A program made the position numbers and the translations under genes. This document shows positions 1 through 8,329 of a stretch of DNA of 25,661 nt, piece by piece. Each line of letters starts with the position of its first letter. Within the stretch, counting starts at the first letter, position 1. Source of the DNA: Bacteroidaceae bacterium (GTDB taxonomy: Bacteria > Bacteroidota > Bacteroidia > Bacteroidales > Bacteroidaceae); the NCBI GenBank assembly GCA_016302965.1, contig JAEDMP010000032.1, forward strand, positions 1-25,661, given 5' to 3'. The notes below the pieces were generated by a model. It worked only from the letters and a program-made list of their open reading frames with translations. It ran no database searches and had not been told where the DNA came from.

Positions 1-1472
1 AGTATATCTGGAACATGATACACCTCAGCAAGTATATCTTCCTGAGCCGCCCCAGACGGTTCGGAAAGTCGTTGCTCGTCTCTACGCTCCAGGCGTATTT
101 CGAGGGAAGGAAAGACCTGTTCAAGGGACTCTTTATCGAGACCGTTGAGAAGGAGTGGACGTTCTATCCCGTGCTGAGATTCAGCATGGCATCGGGCAAA
201 CACATGGAGAAGGACCAACTGGAACGCTATCTCGGGAATCGCCTTGTAGAATATGAAGAGAAATACGGTATTACCAAACCTGCCACTGACAACAATGACC
301 GGTTAACGGCATTGATTCAGGCAGCATACAAGCAGACAGGCAAGAAGGTGGTCATCCTGATCGACGAATATGATGCTCCGCTGCTTGATGTAGTGCATGA
401 AGATACCCAACTGCCCATACTCCGCAACGTGATGCGCAACTTCTACTCGCCGCTGAAGGACTGTGACCCCTACCTGCAATTCGTATTCCTCACAGGCATC
501 ACGAAATTCTCCCAACTCAGCATCTTCAGCGAACTGAACAATCTGACGAATATCTCCATGTTTCCGGAGTTTGCGGGAATCTGCGGTATCACGAAAGAGG
601 AAGTGCTGACACAGATGCAGGATTATATCGGGAGAATGGCCCGAGCCAACGAATGGACCATTGAAGAGACAATCAACCAACTGAAGCAACAATATGACGG
701 CTATCATTTCACCTGGCCCTCACCCGACCTCTTCAATCCCTTCAGTCTGCTCAATGCCTTCAATGTAAATCGCTTGGAGAACTACTGGTTCTCGTCGGGC
801 ACCCCTACCTATCTCATCGAGATGCTGAGGAAGTTCCATGTCGTGCCGTCGAAAATAGGTGGCGGACGCACATTGGCATCCGCCTTCGATGCTCCTACAG
901 AAAGGATGAAAAGCATCCTGCCCCTGCTCTATCAGAGTGGCTACATCACCATCAAGGATTACAACACTGCCTCGACACTGTACACACTCGACATTCCGAA
1001 CAACGAAATCCGGGTAGGACTGATGGAGAGCCTCCTGCCCAACTATGTGGCAGAGCATGCCGATGAATGCGGCACCACGATTGGCGACATGTATGTAGCC
1101 CTGCTCAACGAGGACCTCGACGAGATGTTCAGCCTCCTGCAGGAGTATCTGCTCACCGTGCCTTACTGCGACAACGCCAACTCCGAAGGCCATTACCAGC
1201 AGCTGCTCTATGTCATCTTCTCCCTCTTCGGCAGATACGTGGAGGTGGAGGTACGCACACCGACTGGCCGGGTGGACATCGTGATGAAGACCGCCAAGGC
1301 GCTTTACGTATTCGAGCTGAAACTGAACAAGAGTGCCGAGGCTGCGATGAAGCAGATAGACCTCAAGAAATATGCCTCGAAGTTTGCCCTCTGCGGTCTG
1401 CCAATCGTGAAGGTAGGCATCAACTTCGACCCCGAGCGCCGCACCATAGGCGACTGGAAAGTGGAGCCGTAA
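1..1472 (+). CDS. AAA-ATPase-like / PD-(D/E)XK nuclease-fold protein, 5' end outside window
   Basis: This is the C-terminal part of a protein of the large Bacteroidetes family that joins an AAA-ATPase-like domain (PF09820 type) to a C-terminal PD-(D/E)XK domain (DUF1703/PF08011 type). The first ATG is at 15, but the frame is open to base 3 and reads YIWN before it. This matches the usual YVDKT-YI-N lead into the P-loop, so the true start lies upstream. Visible motifs are the P-loop RPRRFGKS just after the first ATG, Walker B ILIDEYD (about 357-374), the YDGYHF block near 700, and the C-terminal GRVDIV and FELKL motifs (1265-1321), which supply the Asp and E-x-K residues of the nuclease fold. 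The stop is TAA at 1470. The cellular role of the family is unknown; mobile-element or defence links are speculative. A relative with different specificity blocks lies at 22612-24378. Confidence 0.88.
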   Translation, partial: YIWNMIHLSKYIFLSRPRRFGKSLLVSTLQAYFEGRKDLFKGLFIETVEKEWTFYPVLRFSMASGKHMEKDQLERYLGNRLVEYEEKYGITKPATDNNDRLTALIQAAYKQTGKKVVILIDEYDAPLLDVVHEDTQLPILRNVMRNFYSPLKDCDPYLQFVFLTGITKFSQLSIFSELNNLTNISMFPEFAGICGITKEEVLTQMQDYIGRMARANEWTIEETINQLKQQYDGYHFTWPSPDLFNPFSLLNAFNVNRLENYWFSSGTPTYLIEMLRKFHVVPSKIGGGRTLASAFDAPTERMKSILPLLYQSGYITIKDYNTASTLYTLDIPNNEIRVGLMESLLPNYVAEHADECGTTIGDMYVALLNEDLDEMFSLLQEYLLTVPYCDNANSEGHYQQLLYVIFSLFGRYVEVEVRTPTGRVDIVMKTAKALYVFELKLNKSAEAAMKQIDLKKYASKFALCGLPIVKVGINFDPERRTIGDWKVEP

Positions 1473-1592
1473 TGTCATATCTCTTCCTGTTCCTCATTGT
1501 GGGTGTATAAGCTGCATCCGACCTTCTACGAAACAAAGATTTGGGAATTTTTCATTCCCTGTGTTGTTTTGCACCAAATATTTATAAAACAC

Positions 1593-1625
1593 ATCCCCGT
1601 TGAACCGCTATGATTCAACGGGGAT
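1593..1625. terminator. Bidirectional hairpin terminator
   Basis: Perfect 12-bp arms (ATCCCCGTTGAA, 1593-1604, and its complement 1614-1625) enclose a 9-nt loop. It lies 15 nt past the VWA stop codon on the minus strand, where it is followed by GTGTTTTATAAATATTT. On the plus strand it is 120 nt after the ATPase stop and is followed by TTTTC. It probably serves the minus-strand gene mainly and also stops readthrough from the convergent ATPase gene. Confidence 0.8.
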
Positions 1626-1640
1626 TTTCATCGTGAGAGA

Positions 1641-2279
1641 TTACTTGGAGTCAGGCTCTTCTTCCTTGAAATAGTCGCCTGCGGGCATGGCACATCCCAC
1701 GGAGATACTTTCATTAAATCTCATACGGGCTCTGTTCTCACGGGCAAACATCATCCGGGTGCCCTCCTCGTCTTGGGTGAAGGCAAGATGGTTGTCGATG
1801 TTCATCGAGCCTGCCATACCTTCCACATCCAGGTTGTCGGTACCGATGAGCGTGACGGTCCATCCCTGCTTCTTCATCTTGCTGATGAGCGTCTTCACCA
1901 TGTGGAGGTTATACTCCTCAGAACAGTTCTCCTCACCATCGGTGATGATGGTCAGCAATACATTGTCCTTTTCGCTGGTCTGGGCATTGAGTTTGGCAAT
2001 GGAGATGCCGATGGCATCATAAAGCGGCGTGCCTCCTCGAGGATTGTAGTCGCGGGCAGAGAGCGTGTTGACGTTATCGGCCTTGACATTGTCGTATTTG
2101 AAGGTCTTGTGACCGCTGTCGAAGGTGAGCAGTGATATGCGTTGCTCCATATCGGGATGGAGTTGCTGCATCTTCTTCACGGTTTCGATGGTCTCGTTGA
2201 TACCGGCAAGAGCCTGACGCTCTATCACACACATCGAACCACTCTCGTCCACGATAATCATATTGAATACTCTTTTCAT
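1641..2279 (-). CDS. Small stand-alone von Willebrand factor A domain protein
   Basis: A 212-residue protein that is essentially one VWA domain, with no signal peptide or membrane segment, so probably cytoplasmic. The metal-ion-dependent adhesion site is complete: DESGS at residues 11-15, Thr84 in GGTPLYD and Asp114 in TDGEEN. This should bind Mg2+ and mediate a protein-protein contact. It resembles TerY/YfbK-like bacterial VWA proteins, but the partner cannot be deduced. The C terminus is acidic (EEEPDSK). The ATG at 2279 has an A-rich upstream region and no clear Shine-Dalgarno or TAnnTTTG box within 130 bp, so it may be read through from yraN upstream. It ends just before the hairpin at 1593-1625. 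Confidence 0.85.
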   Translation of the reverse strand: MKRVFNMIIVDESGSMCVIERQALAGINETIETVKKMQQLHPDMEQRISLLTFDSGHKTFKYDNVKADNVNTLSARDYNPRGGTPLYDAIGISIAKLNAQTSEKDNVLLTIITDGEENCSEEYNLHMVKTLISKMKKQGWTVTLIGTDNLDVEGMAGSMNIDNHLAFTQDEEGTRMMFARENRARMRFNESISVGCAMPAGDYFKEEEPDSK

Positions 2280-2409
2280 CTTTCTCTTTGTTTTTGGAGG
2301 TTAAACTTCTGTTATGTATTTCATTTGCGACGTCGTTTATCTATTAAAAGAAAAACAACAGGGAAAAATGAAGCAGAACAGGAAGAAAAATGAAAAAAAG
2401 TTTAGAATT

Positions 2410-2787
2410 TCACCGACGATAGACGGGGATTGGCAGGAAAGCATCCTCGATATGGTTGATACGGTAAGCCCCCGACGGACTGCCCACCACAGTGATGACA
2501 TCAAAGCGGATAAGGGCATTGATGTTGAAACGCTTGATATAACTGTTGGCGGCAATGCTGACCGACTGTATCTTGCGGCCATCAACCGCCAGTTCGGCAT
2601 CGACCAGCGAGTTCTCACGACGCGTCTTCACCTCCACAAACACGAGCACATCATCGCGCAAAGCCACGATGTCGAGGTCGCGATGCCCCACCCTATAGTT
2701 GCGGTGGAGGATGGTGTAGCCCTGCCGGCGCAGATAGTCGGCTGCCACCTCCTCGCCCCAATGTCCGAAATCATTATGTAATGCCAT
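2410..2787 (-). CDS. YraN / UPF0102 family nuclease-fold protein
   Basis: 125 residues, the usual length for UPF0102 (YraN). Family landmarks in order: an N-terminal G-x-x-G-E-x-x-A-x-x-YL helix (HWGEEVAADYLRRQGY), N-Y-R followed by DLDIVA, then VFVEVKTR. These are the Asp and E-x-K positions of a PD-(D/E)XK-like endonuclease fold. The usual Glu before the first Asp (GEIDL) is Asp here (HRDLD). The biochemical function of the family is not firmly settled; DNA processing or Holliday-junction roles have been proposed. The start at 2787 is supported by AGGAG about 10 nt upstream. It lies 39 bp after the helicase on the same strand, so the two are probably co-transcribed. Confidence 0.9.
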   Translation of the reverse strand: MALHNDFGHWGEEVAADYLRRQGYTILHRNYRVGHRDLDIVALRDDVLVFVEVKTRRENSLVDAELAVDGRKIQSVSIAANSYIKRFNINALIRFDVITVVGSPSGAYRINHIEDAFLPIPVYRR

Positions 2788-2826
2788 GGTTTTCTCTCCT
2801 ATAAATCGAATTAAAATGTAATAAAG

Positions 2827-4704
2827 TCAGAGCGACGAGACATATTCGTAGAGCCGACGGTAGAAGGGATGGCGGGTGAGCGTAGCCACGTCGCCGAGGA
2901 TGATGAGTTTCATGCGCGCCCTCGTGATGGCCACATTCATGCGGCGCAGGTCACGCAGGAATCCTATCTGTCCCTCATCGTTGGAGCGCACCAAGGAGAT
3001 GAGGATCACGTCACGCTCCTGCCCCTGGAATCCGTCGACCGTATTGACGGTGATATACTTGCGGAAGGGCTTGAAAAAATCCACCTTCTTGATGAGGTGG
3101 CGCAGATACTGCACCTGGGCCCGATAGGGCGAGATGATGCCCACATCAATGCGCTCGTCGAGTATGCGCTGCCTACCGATGCGCAAATAGTATTCGGCGA
3201 GGGTGAGCAGCGTCTGCCGTGCCTCCAGCTTGTTGATGCGGCCATAGCTGGAACCCACAAACTCCTCGTGGCTGCGGGTGGGCGTATCGCTGTCGTCGGT
3301 CTCGCAGGCCTCCTTCCACTCTATCGCCTTGTCGAGGTCGAGTATTCCCCGATACTTCACCGAGGGGTCGGCCACCACCTTGCCGTGATAGAACCAGTCG
3401 GAGGAGAAACGCATGATATCCTCATTCATACGGTATTGTATCTGAAGCAGGGTAACCGCCTCGGGATGGTGGTCGACGATGCGTTGCATGAGCGTCTTGT
3501 CGAGTCCGCCCTTCATGGCTGCGAGACTCTTGATGGTGGGCGGCAACTGGCAGTGGTCGCCCGCCAGAACCACACGCGAGGCCCGGCGAACAGGAATCCA
3601 GCAGGCCGCCTCAAGCGCCTGGGCCGCCTCGTCGATGAAGAGTGTACCGAACTTCATGCCGTCGAGCAGACGGTTGGCACTGCCCACCAGCGTGCAGGCG
3701 ATGACATGCGCCTCGCCAAATAGCTGGTTGCGGATGCGCAATTCCAGTTCAATCTCCCGTTCCTTCAGCCGTTCTATTTTCTGGTGGAAGGAGCGGTCGC
3801 CCCGCTTGCGGGTTGCCCTGACCTGACGGATGGCCTTGCGCAATGCCCAGAGTTGGGGATAGTCGGGATGCGACTCAAAGCGGCGCTCGAAGGTGAAGGA
3901 GAGCATCTTGTCGTTGACCTTGGTGGGATTGCCGATGCGGAGCACGTGCAAGCCACGGTCGACCAGTTTCTCAGAAATCCAGTCGACTGCCATATTGCTC
4001 TGGGCACACACCAGCACCTGGTTCTCCCGCCTCAGGGTCTCATAGATGGCCTCGACAAGCGTGGTGGTCTTACCCGTTCCGGGAGGGCCATGCACGATGG
4101 CCACATCCTTGGCAGCCAGCACCTGGTTGACCGCCTGCTCCTGCGACCGGTTAAGAAAGGGGAAATGCAGGGGAGCGAAGGTGAAGGTTTCCGCCTTCCG
4201 CGAGGAATAGAAGAGGTCGCGCAGATACCCCAAGCGCCCCCGGGCACGGATGGTGCGTTCGAGTGCTTCGAACATCAGGCGGTAGGTAGTCTCATCGAAG
4301 GCCAGCTGCACACAGAGACGCCCGGCCGTCTGCAGGGCCACCACGTCGGTACCATCAGGCACCGTCACCACCATCCGGTCGCCGTCAACAAAGCTCACGG
4401 TACCCTTGAGGTAGCGGGGCTTTTCCTGCCCTGCCTCCTGATTGCTGATGAGCACGGGGCGCCCGAACTCGAAGTTGTGCTCCACCTCCTGGTCCTGGGT
4501 GCGCAGCAGTTCCACCGAAAACTGGTTGAGCGAGTTGTAATAACTGCGCGAGAAGGAGACCCCAACCCAAGCATCGCCCCTTTTGGCGAGTCGGTCGAGT
4601 CCGCGCTGCTCCATCTGTTGCAGATGTTCCGCCTTGTCGGCGTTGTATTCAATCTCGAGCAGCATCCGTTGCTGTTGCAAAGCGAGTATGGGCGATTCGG
4701 TCAT
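2827..4704 (-). CDS. Superfamily 1 DNA/RNA helicase (UPF1/IGHMBP2-like)
   Basis: 625 residues from the preferred start. Helicase motifs in order: Walker A GPPGTGKTTT (about residue 206), motif II FIDEAAQALE (about 355), motif III AGDHCQLPPT, motif IV-like QYRMNEDI, motif V NTVDGFQGQERD, motif VI MNVAITRARMKL. DEAA and the FQGQE signature put it in the UPF1-like SF1B group, with an N-terminal beta-barrel-type region before the P-loop as in SMUBP2/IGHMBP2. It should be an ATP-dependent 5'-3' helicase acting on DNA or RNA in the cytoplasm; the substrate is not evident. The frame stays open to 4809, but those 35 extra codons are low-complexity and overlap the hairpin and A-tract of a terminator. 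The ATG at 4704 (MTESPILALQQQ) is therefore chosen. yraN follows after 39 bp. Confidence 0.9.
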   Translation of the reverse strand: MTESPILALQQQRMLLEIEYNADKAEHLQQMEQRGLDRLAKRGDAWVGVSFSRSYYNSLNQFSVELLRTQDQEVEHNFEFGRPVLISNQEAGQEKPRYLKGTVSFVDGDRMVVTVPDGTDVVALQTAGRLCVQLAFDETTYRLMFEALERTIRARGRLGYLRDLFYSSRKAETFTFAPLHFPFLNRSQEQAVNQVLAAKDVAIVHGPPGTGKTTTLVEAIYETLRRENQVLVCAQSNMAVDWISEKLVDRGLHVLRIGNPTKVNDKMLSFTFERRFESHPDYPQLWALRKAIRQVRATRKRGDRSFHQKIERLKEREIELELRIRNQLFGEAHVIACTLVGSANRLLDGMKFGTLFIDEAAQALEAACWIPVRRASRVVLAGDHCQLPPTIKSLAAMKGGLDKTLMQRIVDHHPEAVTLLQIQYRMNEDIMRFSSDWFYHGKVVADPSVKYRGILDLDKAIEWKEACETDDSDTPTRSHEEFVGSSYGRINKLEARQTLLTLAEYYLRIGRQRILDERIDVGIISPYRAQVQYLRHLIKKVDFFKPFRKYITVNTVDGFQGQERDVILISLVRSNDEGQIGFLRDLRRMNVAITRARMKLIILGDVATLTRHPFYRRLYEYVSSL

Positions 4705-4779
4705 ATACGTATGATGGAAGTTCTGAAAGGTTGGAAATGTTGATATGGAAAAATGTGAGAGTATATATAAAAGGTATAT

Positions 4780-4816
4780 AAAAAAAAGAATGCGGTATGA
4801 ATCACTCACGCCGCAT
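4780..4816 (-). terminator. Intrinsic terminator after the small membrane peptide gene
   Basis: Read on the minus strand, ATGCGG and CCGCAT arms (4811-4816 and 4790-4795) frame a 15-nt loop with extra TGA/TCA pairing. A run of eight T (complement of 4780-4787) follows closely. The stem begins 5 nt after the peptide's stop codon, so it ends that short transcript before the helicase gene. Confidence 0.75.
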
Positions 4817-4821
4817 CCCTT

Positions 4822-4917
4822 CTAACGGATGTTGGTATGGACCAGAGTAATGATACTCAGTATCGTTATCAGGATTGCCGATACCAACGCCACCGTTGTT
4901 GGAAAATCTAATAACAT
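4822..4917 (-). CDS. 31-residue single-pass membrane peptide
   Basis: An unrecognised tiny gene. The ATG at 4917 is preceded by AAGG about 9 nt upstream, a better ribosome site than most genes here have. The product starts MLLDFPTTVA, continues with one uninterrupted hydrophobic helix of about 20 residues (VALVSAILITILSIITLV) and ends HTNIR before TAG. It therefore looks like a single-pass inner-membrane peptide with a short basic tail. The gene has a full Bacteroidetes promoter about 70 nt upstream of the ATG and an intrinsic terminator immediately after the stop. This makes it a self-contained unit rather than a chance frame. Size and shape recall KdpF-, CydX- or AcrZ-type accessory peptides and also type I toxins. 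No partner gene is adjacent, so no function is assigned. An in-frame extension to 5010 exists but crosses the promoter. Confidence 0.6.
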   Translation of the reverse strand: MLLDFPTTVALVSAILITILSIITLVHTNIR

Positions 4918-4983
4918 AATCTTTACCTTAAATCTATTAACTACTAACCTAATGAATAACAATGCATTCTCACGAACACAATG

Positions 4984-5015
4984 CAAAGGTAGCGATTTTT
5001 GTGGTCGCACACAAA
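4984..5015 (-). promoter_or_regulatory. Bacteroidetes sigma-ABfr-type promoter of the small peptide gene
   Basis: On the minus strand, TTTG (5012-5015) is followed after 20 nt by TACCTTTG (4984-4991), an exact match to TAnnTTTG. The predicted start near 4978 gives a leader of about 60 nt before the ATG at 4917. The 80 bp from here back to the cysS stop codon hold only a short GGTC/GACC hairpin (5060-5071) and no clear cysS terminator. Confidence 0.75.
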
Positions 5016-5097
5016 TTTGTTAACCACCTTTATCCATTATCAGCAGTATTTTTGATTTAGGTCAAAAGACCAGTGGCGCAATTCACAAATATTAGGT

Positions 5098-6609
5098 TTA
5101 CTTGTTGAGTTTCCATACGCAGCCGTCCTTGGTGTCTTTCACCTCGAAACCGGCAGCCTTCAGGGCATCGCGTATCTCATCGCAGGTGGCCCAGTCTTTC
5201 GAGGCACGGGCCTTGGCACGGAGTTGCATCACCATGTCTACCACCTTGCCGTAAGCCTCCTCGCGGGCCTCGTTGGAGTTGCCTTTCTCCTCGCGCAGTC
5301 CGAGGATATCGAAGGCGAAGAGACGCATCACATCCTTGAGTTCGGCGAGACAGTCATCACAGATGCTGGCCTTGTGGTCGATGAGTTTGTTCACCACGGT
5401 GCAAGCCTCGAAGAGATGACTGATGACGATGGGAGTGGCAAGGTCGTCGTTCATGGCATCATAGCAGGCCTGGCGCAACTGTTTCACCACCTTCTCCGTC
5501 TCGGCATCACAGTGGTCGGCAGGCTGCACGCGCTCCACATCGGCAATGCCGTTGAGCAGACGCTCCAGTCCCTTCTCGCTGGCCTGCAGCGCCTCGTTGC
5601 TGAAGTCTACCGTTCCGCGGTAGTGGGCGGAGAGGATGAAGAAGCGGATGGTCATGGGTGAATAGGCCTTCTCCAACTGGGGATGGTCGCCGGTGAAGAA
5701 CTGTTCGAGGGTGATGAAGTTGCCGAGGCTCTTGCCCATCTTCTGTCCGTTGATGGTAATCATATTGTTGTGCATCCAGTATTTCACCATCGGCTCGCCC
5801 TGGCTGGCCACAGCCTGTGCTATCTCACACTCATGATGGGGGAAGACGAGATCCATGCCGCCACCATGAATGTCGAAATGGTTGCCCAGATACTTGCGGC
5901 CCATGGCGGTACACTCGCAGTGCCAGCCGGGGAATCCCTCGCTCCAGGGGCTGGGCCAGCGCATGATATGCTCGGGCTGAGCCTTCTTCCAGAGGGCGAA
6001 GTCTACCTGGTTGCGCTTCTCGCTCACGCCATCGAGCTCGCGGCTGTTGTTGATGACATCGGTGAGGTTTCTGCCCGAGAGGGCTCCATAGTGGTATTTC
6101 TGGTTATACTTCTCGATGTCGAAATAGACAGAGCCATTGCTCTCATAGGCGAATCCGTTGTCGAGAATCTGCTGCACGAGCTGCTCCTGCTCGATAATAT
6201 GTCCGGTGGCATGGGGCTCGATGCTGGGGGGCAACACGTTGAGCGCATCCATCGCCTGATGGTAGCGGTTGGTGTAGTGCTGGGCAATCTCCATGGGTTC
6301 AAGCTGCTCCAGACGTGCCTTCTTGGCAATCTTGTCATCTCCCTCGTCGGCATCGTGTTCGAGATGGCCCACATCGGTGATGTTGCGTACATAGCGTACC
6401 TTGTAGCCGATATGCTTGAGATAGCGGAACAGGATGTCGAAGGTGATGGCCGGACGGGCATGGCCCAGATGGGGGTCACCATAGACGGTAGGTCCACAGA
6501 CATACATGCCCACATGGGGTGCGTGGATAGGCTCAAAGGGCTGCTTGCAGCGGCTGAGCGTATTGTAAATCACGAGGTTTTGCTGTTGGTTCAAATTCAT
6601 CGTTGACAT
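5098..6609 (-). CDS. cysS: Cysteinyl-tRNA synthetase
   Basis: 503 residues. Charges tRNA-Cys with cysteine in the cytoplasm. The class I signatures are present: HLGH at residues 47-50 (HIGH motif) and KMGKS at 290-294 (KMSKS variant). The zinc site that selects cysteine is complete by alignment with the E. coli enzyme: Cys38, Cys233 (in WHCECTAMG), His258 and Glu262 (in FPHHECE). The C-terminal anticodon-binding region ends in KDTKDGCVWKLNK, typical of bacterial CysRS. The start at 6609 gives MSTMNLNQQQ; an internal ATG at 6600 is also possible. Either fits a transcription start near 6625. It is divergent from the CoA-transferase gene and shares an intergenic region of about 140 bp with it. 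Confidence 0.97.
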   Translation of the reverse strand: MSTMNLNQQQNLVIYNTLSRCKQPFEPIHAPHVGMYVCGPTVYGDPHLGHARPAITFDILFRYLKHIGYKVRYVRNITDVGHLEHDADEGDDKIAKKARLEQLEPMEIAQHYTNRYHQAMDALNVLPPSIEPHATGHIIEQEQLVQQILDNGFAYESNGSVYFDIEKYNQKYHYGALSGRNLTDVINNSRELDGVSEKRNQVDFALWKKAQPEHIMRWPSPWSEGFPGWHCECTAMGRKYLGNHFDIHGGGMDLVFPHHECEIAQAVASQGEPMVKYWMHNNMITINGQKMGKSLGNFITLEQFFTGDHPQLEKAYSPMTIRFFILSAHYRGTVDFSNEALQASEKGLERLLNGIADVERVQPADHCDAETEKVVKQLRQACYDAMNDDLATPIVISHLFEACTVVNKLIDHKASICDDCLAELKDVMRLFAFDILGLREEKGNSNEAREEAYGKVVDMVMQLRAKARASKDWATCDEIRDALKAAGFEVKDTKDGCVWKLNK

Positions 6610-6630
6610 AATCTTTCGGTTTATTGGCTA

Positions 6631-6661
6631 CAAAAGTACAACAAATCGTCGGTATTTCAAA
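6631..6661 (-). promoter_or_regulatory. cysS promoter
   Basis: Minus strand: TTTG (6658-6661), 19-nt spacer, TACTTTTG (6631-6638), exact TAnnTTTG. The leader would be only about 15-20 nt. The -33 box lies 17 bp from the -33 box of the opposing promoter. Confidence 0.8.
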
Positions 6662-6678
6662 AAAGTTTTGACTTTTCT

Positions 6679-6709
6679 TTTGTTTAACGGCTCATTTTGA
6701 TTAACTTTG
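6679..6709 (+). promoter_or_regulatory. Promoter of the CoA-transferase gene
   Basis: TTTG (6679-6682), 19-nt spacer, TAACTTTG (6702-6709), an exact Bacteroidetes consensus at ideal spacing. It predicts a start near 6716 and a leader of about 33 nt to the ATG at 6749. A strong promoter suits a central fermentation gene. Confidence 0.85.
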
Positions 6710-6748
6710 CAAGCAATTAGAATAACCAATTAATCAAATTTTATCATA

Positions 6749-8254
6749 ATGGCTTATACACGCATGACTGCTGCCGAAGCTGCAGCACTGATAAAAAATG
6801 GAGAAAATCTCGCTTTGAGCGGTTTCACCCCCTCGGGTGCCGCCAAGGCTGTGACCAAGGAACTGGCCAAGATTGCCGTTGCCGAGCATGAGGCCGGACG
6901 TCCCTTCCAGGTGGGTCTCTTCACCGGAGCCTCCACCGGACAGAGTACCGACGGCGACCTGGCCAATGCCCAGGCCATCAAGTACCGCGCCCCCTACACC
7001 ACCAATGCCGACTTCCGCAAACATGTGAATCTGGGCGAGATTGCCTACAACGACATCCACCTCAGCCAGATGGCACAGGAGATGCGCTACGGATTCATGG
7101 GAGAAGTGGACTGGGCCATCCTCGAAGTGTGCGACCTGGAGGAAGGTGAGACTACCTGCAAGGCTTACCTCACCTCTGCCGGAGGCATCAGCCCCACAGC
7201 AGCCCGCCTGGCCAAGCACGTCATCCTGGAGCACAACGTGTTCCACAGCCCCGATGCCAAATATCTGCACGACGTATACGAGCTGCAGGATCCTCCCTAC
7301 CGTCAGGCTATCCCCATCACCAAGGTAGACGACCGCATCGGTACACCCTACGTGGAAATTGACGCCTCGAAGATTGTGGGTGTGGTAGAATGCAATATCC
7401 CCGACGAGGCCCGTGCCTTCAAAGACCTCGACCCCGTGACCACCCAGATTGGCAACAACGTGGCTGCCTTCCTCTCGGCCGACATGAAGCGCGGCATCAT
7501 CCCCTCGACCTTCCTGCCCCTGCAGAGCGGCGTGGGCACCACAGCCAACGCCATCCTGGCCGCACTGAGCATGGACAAGCATATTCCCGACTTCAACATC
7601 TTCACCGAAGTGCTTCAGGATGCCGTGGTCGACATGATGCTCAACGGACGCGTAAAGGTGGCTTCGGCCTGCTCCCTCACCGTGACCAACCCCAGCCTCA
7701 TGAAGGTGTACGACAATATCGACTATTTCAAGAAGCATCTCACACTCCGCCAGAGCGAAATCTCCAACTCGCCCGAACTGATCAGACGTCTCGGCGTCAT
7801 CGCCATCAACACGGCCCTCGAGTGTGACATCTACGGCAATGCCAACTCAACCCATATCAGCGGTACGAAGATGATGAACGGTATCGGCGGCAGCGGCGAC
7901 TTCGAGCGCAATGCCTATATCAGCATCTTCACCTGTCCCTCGGTGGCCAAGGGCGGTGCCATCAGCTCCATTGTGCCCATGGTGAGCCACCACGACCACA
8001 CGGAGCACGACGTGAACGTGATTGTCACCGAACAGGGTATCGCCGACCTGCGCGGCAAGAGCCCCTTGCAGCGTGCCCAGTGCATCATCGAGAACTGTGC
8101 ACATCCCGACTACCGCCAGTTGCTGTGGGACTATCTGAAGATTGCCAAGGGCGGCCACACCAAGCACAATCTGCCCGCTGCCTTCGCCTTCCATGACACG
8201 CTCATGCGCAAGGGCGATATGCACCTGACCGATTTCTCCGAATACGTGAAATAA
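6749..8254 (+). CDS. Succinate-type acetyl/propionyl-CoA transferase (acetyl-CoA hydrolase/transferase family)
   Basis: 501 residues, the length of class I CoA-transferases related to AarC (succinyl-CoA:acetate), Cat1 and YgfH/ScpC (propionyl-CoA:succinate). The catalytic glutamate that carries the CoA thioester is Glu287 in FTEVLQD. The CoA-binding loop SGVGTTANAIL (260-270) and the glycine-rich MNGIGGSGDF block are intact. In Prevotella-like fermenters such an enzyme moves CoA between succinate and acetate or propionate, conserving thioester energy at the end of the succinate pathway. The family is clear, but which acyl donor it prefers cannot be read from sequence, so no symbol is given. 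It is monocistronic: own promoter upstream and a strong terminator 5 nt after the stop. Confidence 0.93.
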   Translation: MAYTRMTAAEAAALIKNGENLALSGFTPSGAAKAVTKELAKIAVAEHEAGRPFQVGLFTGASTGQSTDGDLANAQAIKYRAPYTTNADFRKHVNLGEIAYNDIHLSQMAQEMRYGFMGEVDWAILEVCDLEEGETTCKAYLTSAGGISPTAARLAKHVILEHNVFHSPDAKYLHDVYELQDPPYRQAIPITKVDDRIGTPYVEIDASKIVGVVECNIPDEARAFKDLDPVTTQIGNNVAAFLSADMKRGIIPSTFLPLQSGVGTTANAILAALSMDKHIPDFNIFTEVLQDAVVDMMLNGRVKVASACSLTVTNPSLMKVYDNIDYFKKHLTLRQSEISNSPELIRRLGVIAINTALECDIYGNANSTHISGTKMMNGIGGSGDFERNAYISIFTCPSVAKGGAISSIVPMVSHHDHTEHDVNVIVTEQGIADLRGKSPLQRAQCIIENCAHPDYRQLLWDYLKIAKGGHTKHNLPAAFAFHDTLMRKGDMHLTDFSEYVK

Positions 8255-8259
8255 GCGAA

Positions 8260-8309
8260 AGAGGGTGTGTCGAGCGTCATTCACCGACGCGACACACCCC
8301 TCTTTTTTT
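8260..8309. terminator. Strong terminator shared by convergent genes
   Basis: AGAGGGTGTGTCG (8260-8272) pairs with CGACACACCCCTCT (8290-8303) apart from one bulged base. CGTC/GACG extends the stem inward, and a run of seven T (8303-8309) follows on the plus strand. It lies 5 nt after the CoA-transferase stop and about 20 nt past the aldo/keto reductase stop on the other strand, so it can serve both. Confidence 0.88.
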
Positions 8310-8329
8310 CTACAGATTCTTCCGGATGC

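Noticed and set aside
1..1472. ATG at 15 as the true start of the first ATPase gene
   Set aside because: The frame is open to the window edge and the residues before the ATG match the family's conserved lead into the P-loop.
4705..4809. 35-codon N-terminal extension of the helicase
   Set aside because: It is made from an A/T-rich stretch and overlaps the terminator of the upstream peptide gene; the family match begins after the ATG at 4704.
4822..4917. Assignment of the small peptide as KdpF or CydX
   Set aside because: Neither kdp nor cyd genes are nearby, and a single hydrophobic helix is not diagnostic.
6749..8254. Long antisense frames over the CoA-transferase, cysS, ispG and helicase genes
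   Set aside because: They are shadows produced by GC-rich codon bias; they lack recognisable domains and start signals and overlap well-identified genes.
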